Shown here: piece after piece, positions 9,293 through 24,200 of the stretch
How positions within the stretch are numbered: the first letter of the stretch is position 1
Layout of the letters: every line of letters begins with the position of its first letter
Source of the DNA: Plutella xylostella
Lineage: Eukaryota; Arthropoda; Insecta; Lepidoptera; Plutellidae
Reading direction: 5' to 3'
Assembly (NCBI RefSeq): GCF_932276165.1
Contig: NC_064010.1
Span: 5,921,001-5,985,000, forward strand
DNA length: 64,000 nucleotides
Translations under genes and position numbers: made by a program
The notes under the pieces: model-generated
What the model saw: only the letters and a program-made list of their open reading frames with translations
Databases searched by the model: none
What the model was told of the DNA's origin: nothing

Positions 9293-12200
9293 CTGAGGTG
9301 AGGTGAGGTAACTGGGTGAAGTTGAAGAATAAGCTAAAGCTACCAAATCAGTAGCAGAATGTATAATGAATAATCTAAACCTGAATAACCTAGCATCAAG
9401 GCAAGAAGATAGTTCCTACAGATTCTACATCACGGTGTCAAAATATCTTCGAGTAGCTGAACAAATTCTGATGGCTGATGATGAACCATCGGGCCGCAAA
9501 ATATTTAGCTACTACTCATAGCTACCAGGGTTCCCTATCAGTCTTCGAAAGTTGTTGACCTCCTTTGAAGTAGAGGAACTATCACCATAGAGGTGACCTA
9601 TTTAAGGTTACAGCGTATAAAAGCCTAATCTCAACCAAAACACCACCAAAACAACATACCTTAACATCAGGCCTTGACGGGTAGTTAAAATACACGTTAT
9701 CAAACACGATGTTCCCCACAAACTTCTCGGGTTTCTCTCCTTCCTCCTTCAGTGCATCAATCCTGGAGGTCCTCTCCAGCAGTGAGTAGACCGACCGCGC
9801 GGCGCCGCGAGCTGCTGAGAACAACTCGAAGTGCGGGTGACACATCGCGATGTTCTGTGCCGCCATGAACGTGCAGAACAGGATCTGGGGGTGGAAGAGG
9901 AGGAGGTGAAGATAATGATTTGGGTAGGGAAGAAAAGAAGGGTGTCAACAGAAATGCTTTAAGAGGTGGAGCGGTGCGGTGGTAGCTCAACGGAAACAAA
10001 GGGTCACGTGGAAAGACAAAATAATAAATAGTGTGGCCTTTGTTCAGCAGTGGACGTCCTATAGCTGAGATGATGATGATGAGTTTGTCAGCCTGAGGTT
10101 TTCTTCCAAATTAATGATCCTTTTATAGCGAATATGCCTCCTTCTCCCGCCAGTAGTGGTGGTTAGATGTGGACTATTATTACCTCTATCCATACAACAA
10201 CGTGGGCTCGGGTATGCCCCTATCTGCGAGCAAATTTTTCACATTTAGCCTCTAAGGTGGGCTTTTATGCGTGAAATGCCTATGGGGTGACCAGCTATTA
10301 AGCCACCCAAGCTCACGCCAGAAAGGCAGTAAAGTTATATACAGGGTGATTGGAAAGTCGATGTATTCCTTTGAATGGGTTGTAGACGAAGGCATTTCCA
10401 GTCGATTGAACCCCATAATGCATTATCCGAAAGTCAACCATTTCTGAGTTATTTAAGTTTTAAGTTTTTTTAAGAATTTTGCCAAAATTTATGTTTAAAA
10501 GCAAAATATTTCAAAAACTAACCATTTTTTAAATACTTTTTTGATTATTTTGCATTGGTGACACCTTACTAAACTAATTATAATCATTAATTGCGTAATA
10601 TTTAACTTAATTTAGACACACTGCTTCAAAATAGATGAAACATTAAGAATATGTTACGAAAGGTGAAAACAAAAATGCCAATTTAAAAAAGAATTTTATC
10701 TGACAATTTTTCAGGCACTACGTCTAAAAAACATAATCAATTTATAAGCTTTAAAATGACATATTCCAATCTAAAATCGATTAAGGTATGACCAAGATAT
10801 AGCCAAAACAACCGCATAGGCGGACAAATCTCAGTAGGGAAACGAACAAGATTTTGTTTAAATTTTAAGGTAAAATGTCTTATAACTGGACTTTGTAGAG
10901 CTCCAAACCGTTTACTGATTATTGTTCTCCGATATCGCGGTTCCTCAAAGGCACAGATCGACTACAAAGTTGCTTCACCGAAATAATGCTTGTCCGATAA
11001 CACGGTTAGCCAAAAGTTAGAGAGGTCTTTTACACCCGCTATACTCACAGTGAGCAGCGCGCCGGGGTGGTACTGCACGTCCTCCGGCGGCAGGTCCATG
11101 TCCCGCACGCACAGACGCGCGCCGTACGACAGCACGATCGCGTTCAGCACGTACGTCAGCAGCCAGCCCATGCCTGCAACGAGGGGCCATTGGATTTAGT
11201 CGGGTCATTGTATAAGTTGTGGGCAGATAGTTGTTGGATTAGAGAATACCAGGGTATTACGTGGCGAGGCATATAGCCCTTTGTCCAGCAGTGAAAGTCA
11301 AGGATAGTTAGTTAGTAGGTTACCTTTAGGTCATCATTGCTCAAAGCTCGTTAATGAAATAAAAACATACTTAATGCGTTTAATTACCTGCACCGATGCC
11401 AGCGCAGAGACCGCGTTTCTTCGCCGCTGCTGCTGCTGGTGCGAGGTTGTCCACATAGCTGAAGACAGACAAGATAACAAAGAATTTGTACAGGAACGTG
11501 ATTGTAAGCTGATTTAACGAAAATTTACTGCCAATAGTGGCTATACGTGGAAGGCCGAAGATAATGTTGCTGTAGACTGTCGACTAGCTTTACTATGAGA
11601 TTGGAGAGCTTTTCCCATCACAGTTGTCTGAAAACGATATAAGGGTAAGTCGTGGCCAGAGCTCAACTTGCTGGCCACCGACAGAGAAGGAAGGAAGCGC
11701 CTGGTATCAGCCCCAGACTCCTCGGAGGAATAGCGGGAATGAATGAAGAAGAAGATATAAGGGTAGTGGTACACGTACCGCTTGACCTCGATGTCCTCGC
11801 CGGCGTAGGCTCGCACGGTGCGCACGCCCGCCAGCGCCTCCTGCGCGCCGCGCGCCGCCACGCCGTACGACGCCGCCTCCTCGTCAGAGTAACGAGTCTG
11901 GTACTGAAGGGAAAGGAGGAAGGGACATTAGTAAGTGTTTAGGAGAAGACACAGGGTTATGATCTTCGCCTGGTACTGCAGGGGGAGGTGAAGGGACATT
12001 ATTAAGGACTATATTTTGGCAGAAGACCTGGGAGTACTTCGTCTGGTACTGCAGGGAGGAAGGGCATTATTGAGTACTAAGTGTTTATGAGAAGACACGG
12101 GGTTATGAACTTCGTCTAGTACTGCGGGGAAGAAGGGACATTAGTCAAGACTAGTTTTTTTGGAAGACAAGGAGTTATGGTAAATCGGGCATGAGTGTGT

Positions 12201-15200
12201 TGGGGATTATCGAGTGGTTGGATTGTGCTAGCCACGATTTTCAAAATATGCTCTGAACGCAGAATTTTTTGTGATATTTGCTTTTATGGTATATCTTTGT
12301 GGCCGGCAACTAATGGAAAACCCAGGGACAAGGCTCACATCTAAAAGGATGATCGTCCAGCGGGCTGGACCTTCGACCTTAAAAAAAACCTGTAGTGGCT
12401 GGATGAAGAAGACCGAGGACAGAGTGTTGTGGCGCGCTTTGGGAGAGGCTATATGCATATGCACCAGTGGATTATTAAGAGTTAATGATAATAATGAGGT
12501 GTATGTAGTGGGCTGAATGAGGACAGAGTGTTGTGGCGCTCTTTAGGAGAGGCTTATTATGCACCAGTGGACTGTTACAAGTTAGTTACTCATGAATGAG
12601 GTGTAGTAACCCATACCTTAGCAACAAGATTGGCCACAACCAGCGCGGCGGGCACCACGCTGAGCCCGGCCAGGGTAAGTTGCCAGCCCAGCGCGGCGCC
12701 CGTGGCCGCGGCCGCCAGCACCGAGCCGCACAGGTACGCCACCATCGCCACGTGCTCGCCCGTGCCCGCTAGCAGCTTCTCCATGTCTCTGCGGGGGGAG
12801 AGAGGGGGGTTGGAGGGACTTTATGAAGGTCGAATAAGGGTGTCATTGTTACCATTGGCTGTTATCACTATTGTTATTAAGTGTAACGTCACTGTAAATG
12901 TGGTACTATCGACCGGTCCAAGATGGAAATCGGCAAGATGATTGCCAATCCCTAGATAGCAAAAGAAGAAGAAAGTATAGATGGGACCTCGCCTTGTAGA
13001 CTAATATAACTAGGTACACTAAACTTCCTATGGTAAGTTGTGTCCATTGATGGTCCACCGCTCTTTCAAGATCACTTACCAACTGTAAGCTAAGCTAAAA
13101 GGTAAGCGCGGGTTACTCGTTCCAGTGTAAGGAAGATAGCTGTATCTTCGGAGTGACCATACTTAAGCTACTACTACAGCTCTTCTATTTATATTTAACA
13201 CTGGTCAAGGGTTGTACTCACTCAGTGACGGCGGCGGCGAAGTTGAAGGACTTGTTGGTGTCGAAGTAGGCGAGCTCCTGCCGCAGCGCCGCGCGCAGCA
13301 GCCGCCAGCGCAGCCGACTCACCTGCGAGTCGCAACAACATTACACATGTTAGCCCTTAGCGTCGTAACAACACAGGTCAGTACCTGGGCTACACAGGGG
13401 AGCCGCCAGCGCAGCCGACTCACCTGCGAGTCGCAACAACATTTTATCTATTATGTTACACACAAGTAATTCACACTTCCAGAGCAATGGTAAAATTTAC
13501 TTCAATACATACACTACTGTAATCTACAACAATCTGCCGAGTAACTTTAGGCATTCTCGTAGTCGAACTAGCTTCAGTGATCGTAACTGATGGCACGGTC
13601 AGCCATTGGATGGCTGACTGATTTCAGGTGGTTGTGTTCTCGGCGCTTCCGTGCTTCGGACGGCTCGTTATGCCGTGTGGGTCTCAGTATCCTTTAAACG
13701 ATATTTGGGTATCCGCAAAAAAAATGCGAAAACATTTAATATTGTATAGCCTTCGTGTCTCAGAATCTAAATTCTAAGTAACCGCTACTGTTACGTCGCA
13801 GTTCTTGTAACAAGTTATTTTACAATAATTACCACCCACGAGCGTGCTCCTACATAATCATATAGGTACATAAGCAGCGATATTGTTTATTTACTGACAT
13901 AAATGATACACGTAGGTAACATTATTATAATGATCACACTTATTGAATGTTGAGGCAAAATAAACGTAAATCTTAACAAGTGCGTAGATATAAGTAGGAG
14001 CGAATTTGAGTTTTCCCTGTCCTGGTTGGTACTGAGTAATATCTTCTGTTAAGACTACCTAAAGTTTGATTAAAATAAAATCATAAAAACTCTATATCGA
14101 ACAAAAAATATAGGTAGGTATATACCTATATTTTACTTACTACGGCTAATCATACTGTTTGCACCAATATAAATTGAACTGAACCAAAACAACCCAAGAT
14201 TAAGTAAAAAAGGGTAAGTAGATACTTATTACTAATATAAATGTAGCAGGCAGTAGTAGGTATAAGTAAGTTTTCATGAAAATCATTGCAATGACGTAGC
14301 ATCTTGCTTTATTTAAGCTTTAAAGTCGATTGCAACTGGAAGGTGCTTTACATAGATATAGGTATTTAGGTACAGACCTATCTACAAAGGAGGGTTACTC
14401 TATCTAAACTGACGAAAAACAAACGAACGTGGGCTGCCCTGCAATCGACACTTTCAATGCAACGGCATAGAGTCGTGGCTCGCGCAGCAGTGCTCCAAAA
14501 CTTCGATTTTTGCCATTGGGAGTGACCCCCCATCTTCATGCGAACCAATCTACCCGATGAGTCGACCGTTTTATTGTTTGTTATAATTTATTTAAAAGGT
14601 ATTTTAAATGTACGAAGGTATCGGACCATTACTATTATGTAGGTACTTGGAGGAACTTATTTAAATGGATCCTTCTGAATACAAAAACACAGTGTCAAGG
14701 TAGGAATATAATAGTAGTGGGTTATTCTAGGTCTCTACTCTAGGTACACATTATCATCCATTTCCAATGTGAGGTAGGCACTATGGGCAGCGCGTGCGTG
14801 TATGTTAATCATTTAATTCAATTTGATGACCACTCGGTGAAATGCAACGTAGGGTTAGAGCAGGATCATCCCTGCTCATACCTACATAACTATATACTTA
14901 AACATAATTTAATGCAGTAAAATAAATTTACAAACAACCTTCCTGATTCTGAAATAGTTCAGTATGATTATTCTTACCGTACAAGCCATTACCTATGATT
15001 TTTTTTAAATGATCTTTCAGAAAACCTCCTATTAATCATGAGCGAGTGTTTGTGCTGGTAGTGGCGGAAACAATAATTATAGCTGAGGGTTTGTCACCAC
15101 CGGATTGGAAAGGCTAATGCACCGGACGCATAGTTTAAGAAACAAGGGATACGTCACGCTCCTTTCGTTTTCCCTGGTTCTCCTACGGTGCGGGGCGGTC

Positions 15201-18200
15201 ACTGTCTAAATCGGAAAACGAACGAACGAGAATTCAGGATCGGCACGCTTAATTCAACGAGATAGTCATATAGACTTTGACCGCTGCAGTTTCGTTTTTC
15301 CGAAGCTTATTCTGAGCGTTGCGCTAACAACGGATCTATCTAATATATTTTATCTCTTGATTGCTTGTCAATTCTCGTTCGTCAATTTAGAGAGTGAGCC
15401 CCTAGTCCCTTAGGGAAACCAGGGAGAACGGAAGGAGCGTGCCTCACCCCTGTTCCTTACACTATCCGTCCTGTGCATCTCATTGGCCAAAAGGACCACG
15501 GGTCTTATAGAACCCCCTGGTAGTAAGGCAGTAGACGCATACCATTCTCCTGGCGGCCCAGTTGGTGAGGGTGACGGCGGCGGCGGCGGCGGCGAGCTGC
15601 AGCGCCATGATGGCCAGCGACGCGTACAGGAAGGACCACGAGTCCGCCACCAGCGCCGCGCGATGCGGCTCCGCCTCCGGGGACGACCTGCGGGGGGGGA
15701 GGGAGTGAGCATCTTGAGTAAAAGAGATAAATTTATAAAAGAAAGAGAAGAGGGAGATCCTCCACCAAGGAACGGCTAGCAATTGAACGAGTGCTCGGCC
15801 GAGGATACTGACTCGGTCACTCAGTCACTCTACTCGGTAGGTGTAATCAGGGTTTAATGCACAGAAAGCACAAATACCTCTTGGAAGAGTGTAGGCTGGT
15901 TTAGTCAATAAAGAGTCATTGTTTCTAGTGCACATAAAGTACATTTTACACTCACGGATTATCAACCCTGGCTTACGAGACGCCTAGAGAATTTTTCTGA
16001 TATAGTTTTGTCCCAGCAATGATTTCAAAACGAGTGATTTCGATACGCAGTAATATATATGTCAATGTGTCCCAGATGATTCTTACGATAATTTGCAGGA
16101 ATCATTTAAGTAGGTAAATATGTACCTATCTAAAGGATTTACTTTTGTGAGCTTTGAATTCAGTTAATAATTTTGGAAGGTTAGCAATCGCTATGTAAGG
16201 TGTTGGATGAGGAAGATCGAAAGAGTGTTGTGGCGCTTTTGTCCAGCAGTGAAAGAAGCGTTACTTAACAATGATGACGCTATAAGCTTCGGTACTCACA
16301 CTCGCTCGCCTCCGCCGAAGAACACGAGTATGTTGGCCCTCACGGTCTCCTCCCGCTTGCTGCGGGTCACGAACAGCGCAGTCAGGTCGCCGTAGATGCT
16401 GATGGCGGCCACCAGGCACCAGGCGCACAGCACGCCCAGGAGCACGCCCGCCACCGTCGCGGCTATCTCCAGGGGGGACGCGTAGCGCCACTGCGGGAGA
16501 GAGAGAGATTGAGTACGAGGTACTAGGGGTATATAGGGCGTCTAGGAGTAAGGCTAGCAGTAACAGAGATCTTCAGGAGGAACGAGTGCCATCACTGTGG
16601 GAGGGAGAGGGAGATAGAGATGTGTATGAAGTACTAGGGGTGCAGTGCGTCTAGGAGCGCAGGGCTAACAGTAACAGAGATGTTCAGGAGGAACGAGTGC
16701 CATCACTGTGGGAGGGAGAGGGAGATAGAGATGTGTATGAAGTAATAGGGGTGTATAGTGCGTCCAGGAGTAGAACAGTTAGATCTTCAGGAGGGATGTG
16801 TAGCGCTAGTGTGGGGAGAGGGAAAAATAATATAGGAGATATTAGGAGCATAGGCATAACTACTTATTCAACGCGATAGATTGCCTATTGCAGGCAACAT
16901 CATCATCATCATCATCATCAGCCTATAGCAGTCCACTGATGGACGTAGGCCTCTCCTAAAGCACGCCACTGGATTGCAGGCACAGTGAGGCCGAAATCAG
17001 ACTGATCGGACCACAACAACCGCATGCAGTCGTATCAACCACCGCAGGCAGACACTATATTCAACTACATCCAACGAGCCACCACACCGCGGACTGTGCA
17101 GGAGTAAAGGCCATTGCGCCTTCCGCGTCTCACACTCATATTATTAATCTGTGGTGGTAGTCACATTCTCAGCTGCATAATTTGGGCAACAAATTAAAAC
17201 TGCAGAGCAAAGTGACGCGGCACTTTGTCTCACAAAAATCACGAGTCGAAATGTAATCGCGACCACTTCCGACGACCTCTCGTTACCTCGCGGACGGACT
17301 CAAGTGTTTGATTATAATCACTATTGTTTACACAAAAAGGTCACAGTCTTAGTTACCTACAAGATAAGCTACAGGTGGGTACCAAAAGTACCGATCTTCT
17401 ATAATGATCGTTATTATGTCCCCTATGGCAAGGCAAAGCTCTTTCCTTGATAAATAAAAAAAAATACATGCAGACGAATTGAGGACCTCGTCCTTTTTTC
17501 GAAGTCGGTTAAAAATACATTGCATTGATAGGACTAATATTTAAAAAAAGAATACAAATAGATACCTTATATTAGAAATGGTTGGGTCTTGTATTGTATT
17601 ATTCCGAACTGATCATCAAACCATTTCTAATCTTTTGATTCAAATTCAAATCTTTATTGCATTCCATAATTAGTGTTACTTACATAAGGTGTTAAAATAA
17701 TAAACAAGCGATCATTATGGACCCATATGGATTCATTCTTAATCATTAATGATTTTCATGATCCGTCAGCACTTGGGTGTTTGACCAATGAAAAAATATA
17801 TAAATAGCCTCTATAAATTATGATATAACTATGGAGTCAGACAACCTCTGGGTCAGGGCTGTGAGAATTTTTACAGCATTAGGAGTTTTTTTAGTTTACT
17901 TGAATTTGTATATTTTTTAGGGTTCCGTAGCCAAAATGGCAAAAACGGAACCCTTATAGTTTCGTCATGTCCGTCTGTCCGTCTGTCCGTCTGTCCGTCT
18001 GTCCGTCTGTCACAGCCGATTTACTCGGAAACTATAAGTACTACAGTGATGAAATTTGATGGGAATATGTGTTGTATGAACCGCTACAAAAATATGACAC
18101 TAAATAGTAAAAAAAAGAATTGGGGGTGGGGCCCCCCATACATGTAACTGAGGGATGAATTTTTTTTTTCGATGTACATACCCGTGTGGGGTATCAATGG

Positions 18201-21187
18201 AAAGGTCTTTTAAAATGATATAAAGTTTTCTAAAAAACATTTTTCTTAAAGTGAACGGTTTTTGAGATATCAGCTCTCAAAGTCGTAAAAAGTATGTCCC
18301 CCCCCCTCTATTTTTATAACTACGGGGTATAAAATTCTAAAAAAAATAGAGGTGATGCATGCTAATTAACTCTTTCAACGATTTTTGGTTTGATCAAAGT
18401 ATCTCTTATAGTTTTTGAGATAGGTTGATTTAACTGTAAATTATATTTGCTGCTACGGAACCCTTTGTGCGCGAGCCCGACTCGCACTTGGCCGGTTTTT
18501 TGCTTTCCGTGAGACACTTGACTAATTCGTGATTTCGAGCAAGTTCATATTTTAGATAACATCACACCTCTAGTGATGGCGTCGCGCCGTCGTAATAAAA
18601 TAAAAACAGATGGTCTTATTTTGATCGCAAAAGATTATCCGCTATTGTTCTGTCTACGGTTTTAAGGTTATCCGCCGCCGTGAAAAAATATTGTTGAATT
18701 AAAACGATAATCAAAGCCATAAATATTGTAAGATGGAAATCAAAGTTAATTTTAAATTGAAACAATTGGAAATGTCCAGAAAATCGAAATTATTTCCTTA
18801 TAATTATTTTAAAATCAAATTATAATATGTATAAGTATGTCAGATAAGCTCTACCCGATACAAGGAAATAATAGTCAGCATCACTGAATTGTAAAATACG
18901 AGAAGATAATCGCTCGTTAACTCGTAATTATTCAATTATCATGTGCTATTGCACATAATAACTCTGCTTTTCAACTGACAAAAAACCTCTCAAAAACTTA
19001 TGATAAGTAGATACGTGTTAAGATTTTTATTAAGTTTATTTATAAATAGACGAAGTAGTTAGGTGTTTTTTGGTTTGTAAATATTTAATCATTTTTGCGC
19101 AGTATTTGGCGGAGTGTGTTTATAATAATGAATAGTTTCTGAAGGGCACGGTCGGCGCCCTTTGCGGAAGCGGCCGCCGCCGCGCCGGGGGCCGCGAGTC
19201 GCTACGACATTAGACAAAAAACTAGACTTCTCATGACCCCTTGTTTGAAATTCCTAGGCAGTCATTGCCGTGTTTATTATAATGTATTACGTATCTAAGT
19301 GACTGAGGTTGCACGTACACTATGATCTCTGTTCTAAATAACTCAACATAAATCTGGTATCAATATTCATAATCAACACATAGTCATTTATATTGAACGA
19401 AAAAGGATAAAATAAATTACGACGTGAATAATTATTAATGCGTTAGGATGGTAAATCCACTTTAGTGTATATCGGTAGACGCAATACAACCAAAACTACG
19501 ACATAATGATTGTAATTTCCGTACATGTTTATTTGCGTTTAGAGTCGGTGCTTCCGGCCGCAGTGGTCGTCATGTTGTGGTCGAGAGCGATGATACGGCT
19601 ATTCAAGTTACTAAACCACACGGAAAGATGGACCCATTGTTAAATCGGCCTGAAGATGCAAGTAAATGTACATTCAAAGAACACTCAGACATAGCTCAGT
19701 TACCGTCGTCATCAATAAAATTGAGTTTTACTTACAGTTGCGTTTTATCATCAACGTAGGTACCTAATATTCCAATAGTAGATTGATTGATATATCAGTA
19801 ATTTTAAACGGCAAATAAACTGAAACTGACAACGTTGTAGGAAATATATTAGATAGGTAACTAGGTACACTGATTAAGAAATCATTGTGAAATTAAACAT
19901 GATAATTGAGACTGTGCACGTCACGTCACAGGTACAACACAACTCACTAATGGAAATAGCACCGGAAGTGTCAGGGTAAGTTACCATTGTCAGCTTTGTT
20001 TGCATCGAATAAAATAAAAGTGATATTATACCAATTTACAAAGTTAGCAACTTTTTACAAACTTAGCAACTTACAAACTTAGCAACTTTCGATTTTGTTT
20101 TGTTACAATGTTTACATTTCTAGAGCTTTTCATAAAATCTACAAGAAACCTACCCCATTATTCATTCTTATTATTAGAACAATGGACAACATTTCAAAAA
20201 ACTAAAGCTGCTATAAATCTAAAACCATTTCGAGATTTAGCTCTAAAGGCCATAAAAAAAATGTTTTTGTATTTTTTGGATGTATCATTTTCGAGAAAAT
20301 CATAAAATAGTAAAAAAGTGCTGATGACGTCATGCATCAGGTGCGATGCATTTTGATGATCATAGCCTATAGATTTAAAAACAAAGTAACTGTCACTTTC
20401 ATTTTTGATTGACGTTGACGTTTTATCGAGTCGTTGTTGTTTATTTGGGTCATTTTCATAAATTCTGTTCGGACACTTTCTGACTATTTTTTTTAATTTA
20501 TCACATAAAATGGTTAGTACTTATTAAGAGATGGCCTCTATTTAATATGTCCCAGAGCATGCCACCGCCTACACAGCTGAAAAAATGCTTCTGCTATTTT
20601 TTTTACATGATATGTACCTACTTTGTATCATCAGAAATATCAATGTCATTTGAAAATGACCCATTTGTTGGTTGGCATGTAAACAAAGTTTAAATGTCAC
20701 TTGTCAGTGTCATTTATGTTTTTTTTCGAGACTAAGGCAATAGACAATAATAAAAATTGAGCCTAATATGTGATGTCACTTCCGGTTTTAAAATAATTAA
20801 CTTTAAAGTTAAAAATAACATGCAAAAATTAATGTATTATACAAAATAAAAAAATACGAGTCCTCTAATTTTTTATAAGCTTTCCGAATAGCTCATAATA
20901 ATATAGGGTAAAGAAAATATAGGGTAAAGAAAATGAAATGTCCATTATTGTTCATTGACAGAGATCGACAAAACAGTTCAATAGCAAAAACTTCCTATAA
21001 CTTTTCTATGATTAAGGGGGATAGTTTGTAGCTAAGCGACTGTCTCAGGCAATGATAAACAGAAAAGTGTAAAAAAAACTTGTAATAGTCGTCGAAATCA
21101 GATTGATGATCCTTTGATTTCGCCACTGACACATGCGAATGCACACAAACTGTGTGATCAGTGATGTAACATCTCGCGGAGGTCGTC

Positions 21188-21218
<31 letters not shown>

Positions 21219-24200
21219 CACGGTCAAGTCCGCGAGCCCTGCGGGTGCCACTTCCAGTTCCATTCACTACTGTTAGCTGTACAGAAGCTGTTATTACATC
21301 ACATTGCGTAAGTAGATTTTATTCTAGCTGGTGATTTTTATTCGATGGAAATTCTGGCATAAAAATTCGGACCTCTACTCTCCAGCTGGTAGGATCAGAA
21401 TTCCGAACGGATCATAATGACACTTTGAGGGCTAATGCTAGTTTTTATTATCACTATCATCATCTTCCTGATTACATAATATTATATGTAAGTATTTTGT
21501 TTAAATTGAATAATAATAATGATTTAGCTTTGGATCTAATGATAGATTTATTATATTAATAATGTCGTTTGTGTTGCACTATGATGTCACCGTATTGATT
21601 AGGTTTTAAACAATTTTATAAACACTGAAGATACTTACCAGATTTTTTTCGATATTGAGTTTTTACTTATATATAGTTTAGCATTTAAAATTGAATGTAT
21701 AAATATAAATTTTACATAAAAAAGACTTAACTACGTACGATTAATAATTTATACGTATAAATAAATGCAATAAAATGTTTACTTTGAATTTCCCAAATCC
21801 GTACAAAACAACAAAATAACCATAAAGTTATTTTTATATTTAAGCGCCGTGGCACAACTGTAAAATAAACAAGCAATACTGATAATATCCCTTAAATTGA
21901 GTCAGTTGAGTTTACAATTGCGTGTAAACAGATCAGCTGGACCGGTCCGCAAGTGTGCCGGGGGCTTTCCAGCGAGCCACATCCGACGGCTGTGAAGGCG
22001 GAATATCAGGGGGGTCACTCTTACCCTATTTATAATATACTAAGTTTTGAAGCGCTGCCTGCTGCGCGAGCCACGACTCTATATTTTTGTGTTAAACGTG
22101 CCGATTGCCGAAAGCTCTCATTCGTTAGTTTTTCGTCAGAATAGAGTAACTGATATATATGAGGTAGGTAGCAAACTATAGCAATAAAACACAGTGAACT
22201 TGACAAGACGAAGGCCGGTTTATTACTGACGATGTCACACTGGCGTGTCGCGCTCGCAGGCGCGTTCATACACCACACTCCTTCCTCCTTATTCAGAAAC
22301 CCTAATAACAACATCAATATATTATTAGTAAGTAATATAAGTAAGTTTAACCATATTATGTTTAATTAGTTCTAATAATAAACTATATCTTATAATTAAC
22401 TTTTCTTAACCTACACTTACGCAATGGCCTATCACGATCCAACAACAAACCGTCATCACCGGGTGTGTCGTGTTCCGGCGTGGCTGTTGGTGGCTGGATC
22501 GCCGAGTCTACCGTGGGCTCAGGCAGTGGCGTGGCATCAGTTACAACCTCCTGAGCCTCTGCCCAATGGTCCTCTTCCCCTTCTAAATCGTTACTTTCAA
22601 CCGTGTCTTGTGGCAACACATTTACAGTTTGGGCTGAAGAGTGAGAAGGTGACCTAATCTCAGTTGATGTTGGAGGCAGTGGTAGTGATAAGCCTACATC
22701 GTTGTGGCCTCCTACGTCTGCGGTATCCTGATTATGAGCCATGGTAGAACCGGTGTACTTTCTAAGTTGGTCAATATGACGCTTACATTGTTCATTATAA
22801 TCTATGGCTAACACTGTAAACATTCGGTTACCTAATATACCTAATATTTTTCCTAATGTCCAAGTTCCTTTTCTTGCAACATACCATCTTAGCCACACGG
22901 TTTCACCTACCTTCAACTCCCTTGAACAACTTATCAGGCTGTGAGTTGATTTCGATTCGTAATCGGGCAAAACAAGATCTAACCTTGACCGTAACTCTCG
23001 GCCCAACATCAACTTAGCGGGTGAACTGCCCGTCGCACAGTGAGTCTTATTCCGGTAATCAAATAAGAATCCCAACAGCTTATCATGTAAATTAGCTTTA
23101 GTACAATTGAAATTTTCTATCAGGACACATTGTAACATTTTCTTACAAGTTCTCACTGAGTTTTCAGCTTGGCCATTGCTGCACGGATGGTAAATAGGTG
23201 AAGTTACATGTCGGATGCCGTTGTTAGTACAAAAATTTTGAAATTCAGCGGATTTTATCTTTACATCATTATCTGATACAATGGTTTTTGGCATGCCGTA
23301 CCGACTAAATATTTCTTTCAATTTATTTATAAGTGCATTAGTGGAAGTGCCCCCGTCCATCGATAAACATTCTAGCCATTTGCTATACGCATCTACAACT
23401 ACTAGGTAAGTATTGGAGTTAAATGTTAAATAATCAATGTGCAAACGTTGCCAAGGAGACGATTCACGCGGCCACGGCGCGGGAGTCGCTCGGGGCGGCG
23501 CGCTGCGCACACTCGCGCACTGCGGACACGCCCCCACCCATGCTTCTATATCCTTATCTATTGAGGGCCACCAAAACCGACTACGTGCCGCACTCTTACA
23601 TTTTACTATGCCAAAATGACCCGTATGTAGTTCTTGTAGCATGCGGTGACGAAACATTTCTGGAATTACGACTCTGTGCCCGCGAAATAAACATCCATTT
23701 TCTACTTCTAGATCGGCTTTGCATTGAAAATATGGTAATGTCGATTTACATGAAATTTTTCGTGGCCACCCATGGTTTACATACCTAATTACCGTCTGTA
23801 ATAATTTGTCCCGTTCCATGGCTTGTTTTATCTCCCGAAATGAAACTGGAGCTATGTTTGCGTCCAAGAATTTGAGAAAAGACAAGTCGTCATCTTTCGC
23901 GGTGACGTCACTCTTACATTTAGAATTAATTTCCGGTATCGGTGCGCGTGAAAAAAAATCAGCTACAACGTTATTTTCACTACTGATGAATTGCACAGTA
24001 TAATTATATGCTGATAAGAATATCGCATACCTTTGCAAGCGCGATGCTGCCATAACTGATATGCCGTTCTTTTTTCCAAATATTGATAAGAGCGGCCGAT
24101 GGTCAGTTTTTAAAATGAACGGTTCCTGTCTACCATATAAATATTGGTGGAATTTCTTTACACCGAAAACTATAGCCGTAGCTTCTTTTTGTATCTGGCT

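Noticed and set aside
15410..15782. Overlapping frames on both strands around ABC exon 3
   Set aside because: Only one phase matches ABCB sequence; the others are shadows of C+G-rich exon DNA.
21045..21267. Minus-strand frame with an alanine run
   Set aside because: The frame is produced by a (GGC)n run; overlapping frames are equally open and no splice sites or motifs support a gene.
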